A stretch of 64,000 nt of DNA from Stutzerimonas stutzeri. Its GTDB lineage: Bacteria; Pseudomonadota; Gammaproteobacteria; Pseudomonadales; Pseudomonadaceae. Under the pieces are notes generated by a model. That model worked only from the letters and a program-made list of their open reading frames with translations. It did not search any database and was not told the DNA's origin. How positions within the stretch are numbered: position 1 is the first letter of the stretch; every line of letters starts with the position of its first letter. The stretch covers positions 14,293 through 78,292 of the forward strand of contig DGLA01000014.1 in the NCBI GenBank assembly GCA_002387205.1, in the 5' to 3' direction. The translations under genes and the position numbers were made by a program. This document shows, in pieces, positions 1-11,571 of the stretch.

Positions 1-925
1 AAGCCAGCTTCAGTTGCTGGGCCTTCTGTGCAATCTGCGAGGTGTCCTCAAGGAACACCAGCGTGTCCTGCGCCACGCCATGCTGGAGCGTGGCAAAGCT
101 GGGCTGCAGCGTGGCACCGTCTGGGGTCGCCTTGAAATGTCGCGGTCGCAGGGTGGGATTGTCGCGCCATTGCTGAAGGCCCCTGATCAGCTCGGGGCAG
201 CGTGGCGCCAAGCGTTCACCGGCTAACGACTCCTGACCAAGCAGCTCCAGCGCACCCTGGTTGGCCAGCAGTACGCGCTGTTGCGGATCAAGCACGAGGA
301 TGCCGGTACGCATGCGTTGCAGAATCTGGGCGTTCAGCGCTTCAAGGTTGGCTACTTCCTCTGCTCGTTGGCGAGCCAGTGTCTCGCTGACCTGCAGTCG
401 TTGCGTCAGTCCTTGAACCAGTAGGGCCGAAGCAAAGCACAGCGTGCCGAGCGCAGCGGCCTGTACGTACTGGCTGCTTGCCGCGGTGTCGTGGAGGCTG
501 AGATAGAAGGTGAGGTAAATCAGCCCTGTAGCCGCGACAGCTGCAATGAAAAAGCCGACGCGGCCCCGCAGCAGGATATTGGCAATGGCAACCGCGACGA
601 TCAGCAGGTTGCCTATTCCACTGGGCGTGCCGCCGGCAAAGTAGAACAGCGCAGCGAGCAGCGTGACGTCCAGAAGTGCAAGGGCGAGCACTGGTAGCTC
701 GCGCTTGGGGTTCTGTATCAGGACGGCGATCAGAATGTTGAGAATCAGATACAGCCAGGCACCGTAATGAAAGGCAGCCGGGTTGATCATGCGCATCAGG
801 TCGCTGTGCAGGTCGCTGCTGATAAGCAGCACCAGCACCAGGCCGATTGCGACGCGATACAGGTGATAGAGCCGAAGAATGCGCCGGCCCTGATAACCCA
901 GGAAAGTCAGGCGTTCAATGCCCAC
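1..925 (-). CDS. pilS: PilS sensor histidine kinase (N-terminal part, truncated by window edge)
   Basis: The protein enters from the left edge, so only the N-terminal ~308 residues are present. It starts at a GTG (925) that overlaps the end of the upstream PP0621-type gene. Six hydrophobic segments fill roughly residues 20-180. A PAS-like sensor stretch follows (IL-Q-MRTGILVLD type, then LANQGALELLG). The kinase core (H-box, ATP lid) lies outside the window. PilS is the membrane sensor of the PilS/PilR pair that controls pilA and type IV pili. The call rests on this architecture and on the neighbours (bamD, rluD, pgeF, clpB), the order seen around P. aeruginosa pilSR. The exact start is uncertain because there is no strong ribosome site. 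Confidence 0.88.
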   Translation of the reverse strand, partial: MGIERLTFLGYQGRRILRLYHLYRVAIGLVLVLLISSDLHSDLMRMINPAAFHYGAWLYLILNILIAVLIQNPKRELPVLALALLDVTLLAALFYFAGGTPSGIGNLLIVAVAIANILLRGRVGFFIAAVAATGLIYLTFYLSLHDTAASSQYVQAAALGTLCFASALLVQGLTQRLQVSETLARQRAEEVANLEALNAQILQRMRTGILVLDPQQRVLLANQGALELLGQESLAGERLAPRCPELIRGLQQWRDNPTLRPRHFKATPDGATLQPSFATLQHGVAQDTLVFLEDTSQIAQKAQQLKLA

Positions 926-1157
926 CCGACTTGCTGCCTTGTTCCAGGTGCGCCTGGCTGCAGTACCACAGGCCGCGGTCTGGCAGTGCTTGTTCCTGCG
1001 GCACATGCACACCGCATTGCGCGCAACGCACCATGCTCAGTGTGGTCTGTTCCGGCTTCGGTTTGCTCGCAGCGCCGGGCTTGTCGGTGAAGCGTCGCCA
1101 TAGCCAGAACGCCGCGGCGATAAGGATGATCCAGAACAACAGACGAAACAGACCCAT
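915..1157 (-). CDS. PP0621 family small membrane protein
   Basis: An 80-residue protein. A single N-terminal membrane helix (about residues 5-20, LLFWIILIAAAFWLW) is followed by a basic linker and a C-terminal metal-ribbon-like segment with CAQCGVHVP and a later C-x-x-x-H (YCSQAHLE). This matches the PP0621 family, which usually sits just upstream of pilS. The start at 1157 is preceded by GGGAAGA. The longer in-frame extension upstream has no ribosome site. Its stop codon overlaps the pilS start, which implies translational coupling. The family's function is not known. Confidence 0.82.
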   Translation of the reverse strand: MGLFRLLFWIILIAAAFWLWRRFTDKPGAASKPKPEQTTLSMVRCAQCGVHVPQEQALPDRGLWYCSQAHLEQGSKSGGH

Positions 1158-1255
1158 TTCTATCTTCCCGGCAAAGCCATGGGCCGCCTGTAGGCAGGTG
1201 CCCTGCATCGCGCTGTTCAGGGCGGCAAGGTCGCCGCCGGTGAGTGTCGGTATGC

Positions 1256-2260
1256 TTAGTCGAACAGGCCGAAGGTCATGTAGCTCCACCAGGAGCGCCC
1301 CTGGCGCTGCTCGTCGTCAGATTCTTTTTCGGCTTCCCGGAGCACCGGACGCAGTTCATCGGGAAGGTCCTGAGCCGCGGTTTCATATTGACGTACGACG
1401 TCGCGGTTAGCTTGAGAACTATCCGGGGCTGCGTTTTCGGTTTCGATCAGGCCGAGCGTTGCACGAGACAGCCAGCTGCGGTTGTCGGCTTCCTGCTCCC
1501 TGGGAACGAACTGCCCGTCCTGCAGGCTCGGATGCTCTGGGTAATTAAGCTTCAGTGTGTCCAGACTCGTATTGGCCAGCTCGTCGAGACCAAGGCGCTG
1601 ATAAGCCTCGGTCATGACAGCCAGGCCGTCGCCCACGGCCGGTGTGCCCTGGAAGTTTTCTACTACATAGCGACCACGGTTCGCCGCAGCTACGTAGGCC
1701 TGGCGGCGCAGGTAGTAGTCGGCTACGTGGATCTCGTTGGCGGCCAGCAGGTTGCGCAGGTAGACCATGCGGGCCTTGGCGTCCGGTGCGTAGCGGCTGT
1801 TGGGGAAGCGGCTGGTCAGCTGTGCGAACTCGTTGAAGGAGTCACGTGCAGCGCCGGGGTCCCGCTTGGTCATGTCCAGCGGCAGGAAGCGTGCAAGCAG
1901 GCCGCGGTCCTGGTCAAACGAGGCCAGCCCTTTCAGGTAATAGGCATAGTCGACACTCGGATGCTGCGGATGAAGGCGAATGAAACGCTCCGCAGCCGAG
2001 CGGGTCGCTTCTGGTTCGCTGTTGCGGTAGTAGGCGTAGATCAGCTCCAGCTGCGCCTGTTCGGCAAAGCGGCCGAAGGGGTAGCGCGATTCCAGTGCCT
2101 TGAGCTTGTTGATGGCGCTGGTATAGCTGTCATTGTCCAGGTCGGCCTGCGCCTGCCGGTACAGTTCCGTCTCGCCGAGATTTTCGCTGATGCTCTCATT
2201 CGAGGAGCAGGCAGCTGTAAGGGCGAAAATGGCGATCAGCAGCAGGTGTTTCACGTGCAT
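1256..2260 (-). CDS. bamD: Outer membrane protein assembly factor BamD
   Basis: A 334-residue lipoprotein. The signal peptide ends in the lipobox LTAAC (acylated Cys at residue 18). TPR repeats typical of BamD/ComL follow (ALESRYPFGRFAEQAQLELIYAYY, then RFIRLHPQHPSVDYAYYLKG). BamD is the essential scaffold of the Bam complex that folds outer-membrane beta-barrels. The start at 2260 was chosen because it gives a proper signal peptide; upstream in-frame codons give junk. The length is normal. It lies divergent to rluD, as in other Pseudomonas. Confidence 0.96.
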   Translation of the reverse strand: MHVKHLLLIAIFALTAACSSNESISENLGETELYRQAQADLDNDSYTSAINKLKALESRYPFGRFAEQAQLELIYAYYRNSEPEATRSAAERFIRLHPQHPSVDYAYYLKGLASFDQDRGLLARFLPLDMTKRDPGAARDSFNEFAQLTSRFPNSRYAPDAKARMVYLRNLLAANEIHVADYYLRRQAYVAAANRGRYVVENFQGTPAVGDGLAVMTEAYQRLGLDELANTSLDTLKLNYPEHPSLQDGQFVPREQEADNRSWLSRATLGLIETENAAPDSSQANRDVVRQYETAAQDLPDELRPVLREAEKESDDEQRQGRSWWSYMTFGLFD

Positions 2261-2321
2261 GGCGGCTTGCGTCCCTGTGACGGCTGGCTGTCTCGCGCGG
2301 AGCCGTCCTGTTATGATGAGC

Positions 2322-2339
2322 GCCCCGGTTGACCGGGGC
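2322..2339. promoter_or_regulatory. Perfect-arm GC hairpin in the bamD-rluD divergent region
   Basis: GCCCCGGT/ACCGGGGC arms with a 2-nt centre (usable as a 4-nt loop), about 60 bp upstream of the bamD ATG and 215 bp before the rluD start. It could be a 5' leader hairpin of bamD or an operator. There is no U-run, so a terminator is unlikely. Confidence 0.35.
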
Positions 2340-2553
2340 AAAGACGCCGTATTTAACCACAAGCCTGATGACGAAACCAAAAGGCTAACCCCTGGCGGAT
2401 CACGCTTGCGATTGCTGGACGCCGTTGATCCGGTTGCGATTGTGCATTGACACAACCTGCGAGCGCGGCCAGGCGGGCTTTCGGCGCAAGGGCTCGTTTT
2501 GGTCACGTCATGACCCCAAGCCTCCTTTCTCTACTTTGAAGTGCTCTCAATCT

Positions 2554-3528
2554 ATGTCGACAATCTCAACGCAGGCCATCCAACTACGCGCTGAGGTGCC
2601 GTTCGATCTCGGCGGGCAGCGCCTCGATCAGGTTGCGGCGCAGCTGTTTTCCGAACATTCCCGCTCGCGCCTGGCTGCGTGGATCAAGGATGGCCAGCTT
2701 ACTGTCGACGGCGCCTCGTTGCGGCCGCGCGATACTGTACATGCCGGCGCCATTCTGGAGCTCTCTGCGGAGCAGCAGGCCCAGGGCGAATGGGTAGCGC
2801 AGGATATACCGCTGGACATCGTGTTCGAAGATGACCACATCCTCGTGCTGAACAAGCCCGCCGGCTTGGTGGTGCATCCCGCCGCTGGCCATGCCGACGG
2901 CACGTTGCTCAACGCTCTTTTGCATCATGTTCCTGATCTGATCAACGTGCCGCGTGCGGGTATCGTGCACAGGCTGGACAAGGACACCACCGGGCTGATG
3001 GTGGTGGCCAAGACGCTGCAGGCGCAAACGCGTCTGGTCGAACAATTGCAGGCACGCAGCGTCAGCCGGATCTACGAGGCCATCGTCATCGGCGTGATCA
3101 TTACCGGCGGCACGGTAGATGCGCCGATCGGCCGGCATGGCCAGCAGCGCCAGCGCATGGCTGTCGTCGAAAGCGGCAAGCCTGCCGTCAGTCATTACCG
3201 GGTGCTCGAGCGCTTCCGTTCGCATACGCATGTGCGAGTCAAGCTTGAGACCGGTCGCACGCACCAGATTCGTGTGCACATGACGCATCTTGGCTACCCG
3301 CTGGTGGGTGATCCGCTCTATAGCGGACGGTTCCGCATTCCGCCCGCAGCGAATCCGACAATGGTGCAAACCCTGCGCGACTTCCCTCGCCAGGCTCTGC
3401 ACGCACGTTTCCTGGAGCTGGATCACCCGTTGACTGGTGAGCGCCTTAAATGGGAATCGCCATTGCCGGACGATTTCGTCTGGCTGCTGACCTTGTTGCA
3501 GCAGGACCGCGAGGCATTCGTCGGGTGA
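2554..3528 (+). CDS. rluD: 23S rRNA pseudouridine(1911/1915/1917) synthase RluD
   Basis: A 324-residue protein. An N-terminal S4 RNA-binding domain (about residues 15-80, RLDQVAAQLF...SRLAAWIKDGQLTVDG) is followed by the RluA-family catalytic domain with the signature HRLDKDTTG carrying the catalytic Asp. RluD makes three pseudouridines in helix 69 of 23S rRNA and supports ribosome assembly. ATG 2554 fits the family N-terminus; the 43-residue upstream extension is not family-like. The stop codon overlaps the next start (GTGA), so it is coupled to pgeF. Confidence 0.96.
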   Translation: MSTISTQAIQLRAEVPFDLGGQRLDQVAAQLFSEHSRSRLAAWIKDGQLTVDGASLRPRDTVHAGAILELSAEQQAQGEWVAQDIPLDIVFEDDHILVLNKPAGLVVHPAAGHADGTLLNALLHHVPDLINVPRAGIVHRLDKDTTGLMVVAKTLQAQTRLVEQLQARSVSRIYEAIVIGVIITGGTVDAPIGRHGQQRQRMAVVESGKPAVSHYRVLERFRSHTHVRVKLETGRTHQIRVHMTHLGYPLVGDPLYSGRFRIPPAANPTMVQTLRDFPRQALHARFLELDHPLTGERLKWESPLPDDFVWLLTLLQQDREAFVG

Positions 3529-4259
3529 GCGACTGGCCTGACGATTGGCTTATTCCCGACTGGCCGGCGCCCTCATGGGTCAAGGCCTGCGTCACCACGC
3601 GCAGCAGCGGTGAAAGTACGCCTCCCTTTGATAGCTTCAATCTGGGTGATCATGTCGGCGACACCGCGGCTGCGGTAGTGGCGAATAGACAGCAGCTGGA
3701 ACGGGCGCTCGGGTGTCAGCCGGCCTGGATGAAACAGGTGCATTCCAATCGTGCGGTAAAGGCCGACCCGCAACACTGTCCCGTCGCAGACGCCAGCTGG
3801 ACGGATGCATCAGGCGTCGCCTGTGCGGTGCTGACCGCAGATTGTCTTCCTGTGCTGTTTTGCGATCTGGCGGGAACCCGTGTGGCCGCTGCGCATGCCG
3901 GGTGGCGCGGGCTGTCAGCGGGGATGCTGGAAGCTACCGTGGCGGCCATGGGCGTCCCAGGGAACGAGCTGATGGCCTGGCTGGGACCTGCAATCGGTCC
4001 CGACGCCTTCGAAGTCGGCGGGGAGGTGCGCGAGGCGTTCGTATCACAGCATGGGGCCGCGACCGCTGCCTTCATTCCCAGTCGCAACGCCGGCCGCTAC
4101 ATGGCGGATATTTACCACCTGGCCCGTATCCGCCTCGCTGCATGCGGGGTCACGGCCGTCTCTGGTGGTGGATTCTGTACCTTCAACGATCCCCGCTTCT
4201 ACTCCTACCGCCGTGCTCCGAGCACTGGGCGCTTTGCCAGCCTGATCTGGCTTGCCTGA
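3525..4259 (+). CDS. pgeF: PgeF / YfiH multicopper-fold purine nucleoside phosphorylase
   Basis: A 244-residue protein of the laccase-domain (YfiH/DUF152) family. Hallmarks are TADCLPVL, HAGWRGL (metal-ligand His) and the C-terminal CTFNDPRFYSYRR. Family members have peptidoglycan-editing and purine nucleoside phosphorylase/adenosine deaminase activity with a Zn site. The GTG start at 3525 overlaps the rluD stop by four bases, giving the family N-terminus SDWPDDWLIPDW. The longer upstream frame is only the rluD shadow. Confidence 0.93.
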   Translation: MSDWPDDWLIPDWPAPSWVKACVTTRSSGESTPPFDSFNLGDHVGDTAAAVVANRQQLERALGCQPAWMKQVHSNRAVKADPQHCPVADASWTDASGVACAVLTADCLPVLFCDLAGTRVAAAHAGWRGLSAGMLEATVAAMGVPGNELMAWLGPAIGPDAFEVGGEVREAFVSQHGAATAAFIPSRNAGRYMADIYHLARIRLAACGVTAVSGGGFCTFNDPRFYSYRRAPSTGRFASLIWLA

Positions 4260-4329
4260 ACACTTCTGCGGTTCCTGACGCGCTGCCGTGCGGCCGGGTA
4301 CGGAGATGACCTGGATCAATGCGATCCTG

Positions 4330-4357
4330 CTTGAATATCCAACAAACAGCCTTATCT
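4330..4357 (+). promoter_or_regulatory. Candidate sigma32 (heat-shock) promoter of clpB
   Basis: CTTGAAT (4330-4336), a 13-bp spacer, then CCTTATCT (4350-4357). Compare the RpoH consensus CTTGAAA-N13/14-CCCCATnT. It lies ~75 bp upstream of clpB, a classic heat-shock gene. The match is read by eye. Confidence 0.6.
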
Positions 4358-4429
4358 ATGTTTCATCTCGCAGGCTTCGTTCGAGGTGCGATTGTGTGCG
4401 CCGGCCTGCCTTACTAGAAAGGTGATTAC

Positions 4430-6994
<2,565 letters not shown>

Positions 6995-7004
6995 TAGGAG
7001 GTGG

Positions 7005-7034
7005 GCTGGCACTGCTCTCTGGAGCGGTGCCAGC
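7005..7034 (+). terminator. Hairpin after clpB
   Basis: GCTGGCACTGCTC / GAGCGGTGCCAGC arms (one G-U pair) with a 4-nt loop, 11 bp after the clpB stop. No strong U-run follows, so this may be an mRNA 3'-end stabiliser rather than an intrinsic terminator. Confidence 0.45.
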
Positions 7035-7107
7035 GGTGCCATGGCAAGCCAAGCGCAGCGGAACCCGGGTATCGTGCAAGACATTGTAGTAAATCGTATT
7101 TTTTGTG

Positions 7108-7135
7108 TTGACAGCAGCGCCGAGAACCGTAAAAT
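7108..7135 (+). promoter_or_regulatory. Strong sigma70 promoter of the tRNA operon
   Basis: TTGACA (7108-7113), a 16-bp spacer, then TAAAAT (7130-7135). A GC-rich discriminator (GGCGCGCC) follows, typical of stable-RNA promoters under stringent control. An AT-rich stretch (7089-7106) just upstream could act as an UP element. Confidence 0.75.
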
Positions 7136-7201
7136 GGCGCGCCTCTAAGGGCGGAATGCAAAGCGGTAAAGCAGGCCACCTGAAGAGCTGGAAGTTGCAG
7201 T

Positions 7202-7277
7202 TCCGCGATAGCTCAGTCGGTAGAGCAAATGACTGTTAATCATTGGGTCCCAGGTTCGAGTCCTGGTCGCGGAGCCA
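7202..7277 (+). tRNA. tRNA-Asn (GTT)
   Basis: 76 nt with CCA encoded. The acceptor stem TCCGCGA/TCGCGGA is perfect. D-arm, anticodon loop CTGTTAA (anticodon GTT) and T-arm GGTTCGAGTCC are all present. First gene of a three-tRNA operon. Confidence 0.97.
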
Positions 7278-7286
7278 AATTCCTAT

Positions 7287-7363
7287 CGGGGTATAGCGCA
7301 GTCCGGTAGCGCGCCTGCTTTGGGAGCAGGATGTCGGGAGTTCGAATCCCCCTACCCCGACCA
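7287..7363 (+). tRNA. tRNA-Pro (TGG)
   Basis: 77 nt with encoded CCA. Acceptor stem CGGGGTA/TACCCCG, anticodon loop TTTGGGA (anticodon TGG), T-loop TTCGAAT. Second gene of the operon, 9 nt after tRNA-Asn. Confidence 0.97.
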
Positions 7364-7368
7364 ATTTT

Positions 7369-7444
7369 GGGTCGTTAGCTCAGTTGGTAGAGCAGTTGGC
7401 TTTTAACCAATTGGTCGTAGGTTCGAATCCTACACGACCCACCA
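7369..7444 (+). tRNA. tRNA-Lys (TTT)
   Basis: 76 nt with encoded CCA. Acceptor stem GGGTCGT/ACGACCC, anticodon loop CTTTTAA (anticodon TTT), T-loop TTCGAAT. Last gene of the operon, directly followed by a terminator. Confidence 0.97.
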
Positions 7445-7447
7445 AAC

Positions 7448-7507
7448 GGTCTCGCTAGAGACCCAAAAAAACCGGGAGGTCCCATGCGGATCTCCCGGTT
7501 TTTTTAT
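7448..7507 (+). terminator. Rho-independent terminator of the tRNA operon (tandem hairpins)
   Basis: A short GGTCTC-GCTA-GAGACC hairpin (7448-7463) is followed by a strong AACCGGGAG / CTCCCGGTT hairpin running into a run of T. The A-run on the 5' side makes it potentially bidirectional, so it may also serve leftward readthrough. Confidence 0.9.
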
Positions 7508-7617
7508 TGTCTGGGATTCGCTCCCTCCGCGGGAGTTTCGGTGCAATGCCGGCTCTTTACTCATGGCCGTTGCAGGCGCCGGCGCTGCCAGATGAAGGCG
7601 CCGGCGATGCTCATCGG

Positions 7618-8913
7618 TCAGTGCAGCTTCAGGCGTGGGACGGTGCTGGTGCTGAGCTTGTCGCCGATCATCATCAGCGCAGTGCGGGCCATTCCGTACA
7701 GTGCGATCTGGTGCATCCGATACAGCGAGATGTAGAACATTCGCGCCAGCCAGCCTTCCAGCATCACGTTGCCGGTGAGATTGCCCATCAGGTTGCCTAC
7801 AGCAGAAAAGCTCGACAGCGAAATGAGTGAGCCGTAATCCCGGTAGCGATAGCTGGGTAGCTCCTTGCCTTGCAGGCGCAAGGCGATGGATTTGGCCAGC
7901 ATCGACGCCTGCTGATGGGCGGCCTGGGCGCGTGGCGGGACGTTGCGATCGCTGTCCGGCTGCGGGCAGGCTGCGCAGTCCCCAAAGGCAAAGATATTGT
8001 CGTCGCGTGTGGTTTGCAGCGTTGGGCGCACCACCAGCTGGTTGATGCGATTGGTCTCCAGGCCGTCGATCTCGTGAAGAAAGGCGGGCGCCCTGATGCC
8101 TGCAGCCCAGACCTTGAGGCTGGCTGGGACAAAATGCCCGTTTTTGGTGTGCAGGCCCTCGGCGGTCACTTCGCTGACTGCTGCGTCGGTGAGCACGGTG
8201 ACACCCAGATCTTTCAGTGTCTGGTGGACGGGCTGGCTGATTCGCTCCGGCAATGCCGGTAGTACCCTTGGGCCTGCCTCTATCAAGGTGATATGCACAT
8301 CTTCGGGCTTGATGCCGTCCAGGCCGTAGGCCGCCAGCTCACGCGCGGCATGATGCAGTTCTGCAGCAAGTTCTACGCCCGTCGCGCCTGCCCCGACGAT
8401 TGCCATGTCTATAACGCTGTGTCGGCCTTCGCTGGCATGTGCCCGCATGTAGTGGCTCAACAGGTCCCGGTGAAAACGCTCGGCCTGGGCGCGGGTATCG
8501 AGAAATATGCAGTGTTCGGCCGCACCCTTGGTGCCGAAGTCGTTTGTCATGCTGCCAACCGAGATCACCAGAGTGTCATAGCTAAGCAAGCGAGCGGGTA
8601 CGAGTTCGACGCCGTGCTCGTCGAACGAGGCGGCAAGGTGTACGCACTTGCGCTCGCGCTCAAGGGCGCTCATGCGGCCCATTTGGAACTCGAAATGGTT
8701 CCATTTGGCCTGTGCAACATAGTTGAGCTCATCGGCTGATGAATTCAGCGAGCCCGCGGCGACTTCGTGCAGCAAGGGCTTCCAGATGTGCGTGAGATTG
8801 GCGTCTATCAGCGTGACGCGGGCCTTGCCGCGTCTGCCCAGGGTTCTACCCAGGCGGGTAGCAAGCTCCAGGCCGCCGGCGCCGCCGCCGACGATTACGA
8901 TGCGATGTGTCAT
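7618..8913 (-). CDS. ndh: Type II NADH:quinone oxidoreductase (NDH-2)
   Basis: A 431-residue flavoprotein. The FAD-binding dinucleotide fold GGGAGGLELA is at residues 8-17, a second NAD(P)H-binding fold is at VGAGATGVELA, and the FGDCA FAD motif is near residue 310. A C-terminal amphipathic/hydrophobic tail anchors it to the inner membrane. It passes electrons from NADH to quinone without pumping protons. The neighbouring tRNA cluster and DUF3094 gene match Pseudomonas gene order. Confidence 0.95.
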   Translation of the reverse strand: MTHRIVIVGGGAGGLELATRLGRTLGRRGKARVTLIDANLTHIWKPLLHEVAAGSLNSSADELNYVAQAKWNHFEFQMGRMSALERERKCVHLAASFDEHGVELVPARLLSYDTLVISVGSMTNDFGTKGAAEHCIFLDTRAQAERFHRDLLSHYMRAHASEGRHSVIDMAIVGAGATGVELAAELHHAARELAAYGLDGIKPEDVHITLIEAGPRVLPALPERISQPVHQTLKDLGVTVLTDAAVSEVTAEGLHTKNGHFVPASLKVWAAGIRAPAFLHEIDGLETNRINQLVVRPTLQTTRDDNIFAFGDCAACPQPDSDRNVPPRAQAAHQQASMLAKSIALRLQGKELPSYRYRDYGSLISLSSFSAVGNLMGNLTGNVMLEGWLARMFYISLYRMHQIALYGMARTALMMIGDKLSTSTVPRLKLH

Positions 8914-8974
8914 GACATGAACTCATAAGGCTTCTGGGAATACAGGAGGCGCACCGGATTGAAGAGGTTGGGCT

Positions 8975-9148
8975 TCATAGCACCAGGCGGCTGAGGAGGC
9001 GGCTCAACAGTCCCAGGCCGATCACGACTGCCAGTACCAGTACCAGGAGCAGCCATGGACGAAAAGGCCGGCGCTCGACTTGGTGCTGGGGTGCGCTGAG
9101 GTATTGGTCAACGCGTTTCTGGTCTTCAGGATTCAGGCGGCTGGGCAT
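8975..9148 (-). CDS. DUF3094 family protein
   Basis: A 57-residue protein. The N-terminus MPSRLNPEDQKRVDQYLS is followed by QHQVERRPFRPW and one C-terminal membrane helix (WLLLVLVLAVVIGLGLL). This is the DUF3094 pattern, conserved in Pseudomonas beside ndh. It starts at ATG 9148 after CGAGG. Same strand as ndh, 61 bp upstream, so probably co-transcribed. Function unknown. Confidence 0.88.
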   Translation of the reverse strand: MPSRLNPEDQKRVDQYLSAPQHQVERRPFRPWLLLVLVLAVVIGLGLLSRLLSRLVL

Positions 9149-9285
9149 ACGCACCTCGAAAAGAATGGATTCATTCTAGCGGTGCGACGCTAAAAGCCAA
9201 GCGCCGCCGGTTCCGGGCGTGTCCGCCAGGACGGAGCGGGGCAGAGCCGGTGCGGGAGTGAGCGGTGGTTTCGCTGATCGAGGCG

Positions 9286-11571
9286 TTATCGGCCGTTGTT
9301 TTTCAGGCTGCGCAGGTTGCCAATAACCGACTCCAGGGCGCGATCGAACAGCAGCGCGTCGTTGAGCAGGCGAATTGCGCCGCGGCGAAACTCGATGGCG
9401 AGCCCCATACGGGTCTTTTCCAGAACTTTCATGCCGGTGCGGTTGACGAAAATGTACTTGCCGGTGGGTTTGATAACTGCCGCCAGCTTGCAGCGCAGCT
9501 TGTGTTCCTCGTCTTCCTGAAATTCGACCCAGCTGCCGACTCGCAGGTTGTCAACCTGAGTCAGTGCCTCGTCGTTATCGGCAAGATTGATCTCAGGCTC
9601 CTGTTCACGGCTCTCGCCGGGCGCCAGCAGAACGATTTCCTCGACGACTTCGACCATCGCGGACTTGCCTGGGGCTTCCTCGTCAGCCGCTTCGCGTGGC
9701 GGCAGCACCAGCTTCTGTTCAGGGCCGGTTTCAGTGTCGCTGTGCGCAGCCCCCGGCGCCACCGTCACGGGGCGTTTGTACTGTTCCAGCGTCTGAACAT
9801 GCAGGGCTTCGAGCTGAGTAAAGAATTGGCTCGTGGAGAACGGATCGAAAGCCGCGCTGACCAGGCCTTCGCGTAGCTTCCTTAGCAGGCTCGGCACTAG
9901 CTGCAACAGGCGGGCCCTGGACGCTGGATCGTCATGGGGCTCGACGCTCCATATCAGGTCATCCATGGTGACCAGTGCGGACTGCCATTGCTCGGACTCG
10001 GTGTCATGCTTCAGGCAGGTCAGCAGCAGCACCTTGCTCCAGGCCTCCTGTAGCAGGCGTACCACTACTTCTGGAAGCGTTTTGCCCAGCAGGCGCTGAT
10101 TCAGGGCGTGCTCAACCTCCTGGCGTGCCATCTCGGCCTTGGCGCGGCCTTCCTCGGCGTCCCGGGTGCGCTGTTCGAGAAGCTCGCTACGGCGGCGTTC
10201 GTCGCCGGTAAATGCGAGAAAGTCGGCAAGCAGCTCGGAAAATATCGAGGGATCATCAACGAAATCGTTGAGCAGGCGCGCCACGACCTGTTCGATCTTC
10301 TGATAGAGGGTGTCTCGCTGAGCTTCGTCCTGGTCACCCCAGCCCATGGCTGCCGACGCGATTTCGTTGAGCAGCCGGCGGGCTGGATGGCTGCCACGGC
10401 TGAAGAAGGTCTTGTCCAGTACGGCCACCTTGAGCACCGGTATCTGCAGGCGGCCGATGAGTGCTTTCAGGGAGTCGGGTAGTGTGCGGTCATCGAGAAT
10501 GAACTCGAACAGCATGGAGACCAGGTTGATGACGTCTTCGTCCATTTCCCCGACCACACGTGACTTGCCGCTTTTGGCACTGATGCGATGAAGTAGCTGC
10601 TCCAGCTGCCCCTGAAGGTCTAAATCTTCGACTCGTAGCGGGGCCCGTGTCTGCAGGTGCGACAGCAGGCGCATCAGGTCGTTACTGGTTATCGGCACGG
10701 CATCGCTGGGAGTGTTGCGTGCAGGAAGGGCGCTTCCGCGTAGCTCTGATAGCAGGCTCTGCAGGGCGCCGAATGCTTCCTGCAGGCTCTCTTCGTCGGC
10801 ATGCATAGCATGGCCGCTGTAGCCCATCGTGGTCGAATTGGTGCCCGGTGCGCCCTGGCGGTTCGGAGCGCGGCGGGGTGGCGAGGACTGCAGTTCAGGC
10901 AAGACGCCGGCGGCCACCAGAGCCTGGTTCGACTCGGCATAGAGTTGGTCGAGGTCTGCCAGTACATAGCGCTCGAAGAGCTTGAGGATGATCAGCTTGA
11001 CCTTGATGTCAACGCCTAGGGTGCTGCACGCCTCCAGAAAGGACTCGCAGAGTTGCTGCGGGCCGAGCGGGTTGGACTTGTCGTCGAGCTTTCTGCTGAC
11101 CATCGCGTTCATGCGCGTGGTCAGGTGGCTGAGCGGTTGAGCGGCGCGACTCTTGACCTTGGCAACCATGGTGTCGACTGCAACCGTTTCTTCCAGCTCG
11201 TCGTTCTGCACCAGGGCCAGGCTTTCAAAGGAGGCGTCCTGTTGCGCAGGTTTGCCGATCTCGTACTGGTTGAGCCTGGCAAACGATTCGAAGACCTGCT
11301 GCAAAAAGCCGCGCTCGATGCTGCGGCGCTTCATGCGCAGGTCGCGCATGGCCTCGAAGAATGCGTTCTGTTCAGCGTTGCTGGTGGCGCGGTCGGCGAT
11401 TTCGAACAGGGAGTCGTCGGCGTTATCGAACAGGGTCTGCAGTGCCAGGCGCAGCTGTTGGGCAGCCTTGTCGCGCACGCTGATAAGCGCGACAGGTAGC
11501 CTGCCGGCCGGCGTGGACTGTTTTTGCTCAGGGGCAGCCTTGAGGTGCACCACTTTCGCATCGGTTCGCAT
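9286..11571 (-). CDS. DUF1631 family protein
   Basis: A 761-residue, mostly helical soluble protein of the DUF1631 family (sometimes mis-annotated as thymidine phosphorylase). Visible landmarks are a long helical N-terminal half, a coiled-coil-like Glu/Arg/Ala stretch near residues 455-510, an acidic linker, and a C-terminal small beta-barrel-like domain (residues ~660-740, LRVGSWVEFQ...FVNRTGMKVLEKT). That last part resembles PilZ-like folds but shows no clear c-di-GMP-binding RxxxR motif. It is divergent from nadC, as in P. aeruginosa. No function can be assigned from sequence. Confidence 0.85.
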   Translation of the reverse strand: MRTDAKVVHLKAAPEQKQSTPAGRLPVALISVRDKAAQQLRLALQTLFDNADDSLFEIADRATSNAEQNAFFEAMRDLRMKRRSIERGFLQQVFESFARLNQYEIGKPAQQDASFESLALVQNDELEETVAVDTMVAKVKSRAAQPLSHLTTRMNAMVSRKLDDKSNPLGPQQLCESFLEACSTLGVDIKVKLIILKLFERYVLADLDQLYAESNQALVAAGVLPELQSSPPRRAPNRQGAPGTNSTTMGYSGHAMHADEESLQEAFGALQSLLSELRGSALPARNTPSDAVPITSNDLMRLLSHLQTRAPLRVEDLDLQGQLEQLLHRISAKSGKSRVVGEMDEDVINLVSMLFEFILDDRTLPDSLKALIGRLQIPVLKVAVLDKTFFSRGSHPARRLLNEIASAAMGWGDQDEAQRDTLYQKIEQVVARLLNDFVDDPSIFSELLADFLAFTGDERRRSELLEQRTRDAEEGRAKAEMARQEVEHALNQRLLGKTLPEVVVRLLQEAWSKVLLLTCLKHDTESEQWQSALVTMDDLIWSVEPHDDPASRARLLQLVPSLLRKLREGLVSAAFDPFSTSQFFTQLEALHVQTLEQYKRPVTVAPGAAHSDTETGPEQKLVLPPREAADEEAPGKSAMVEVVEEIVLLAPGESREQEPEINLADNDEALTQVDNLRVGSWVEFQEDEEHKLRCKLAAVIKPTGKYIFVNRTGMKVLEKTRMGLAIEFRRGAIRLLNDALLFDRALESVIGNLRSLKNNGR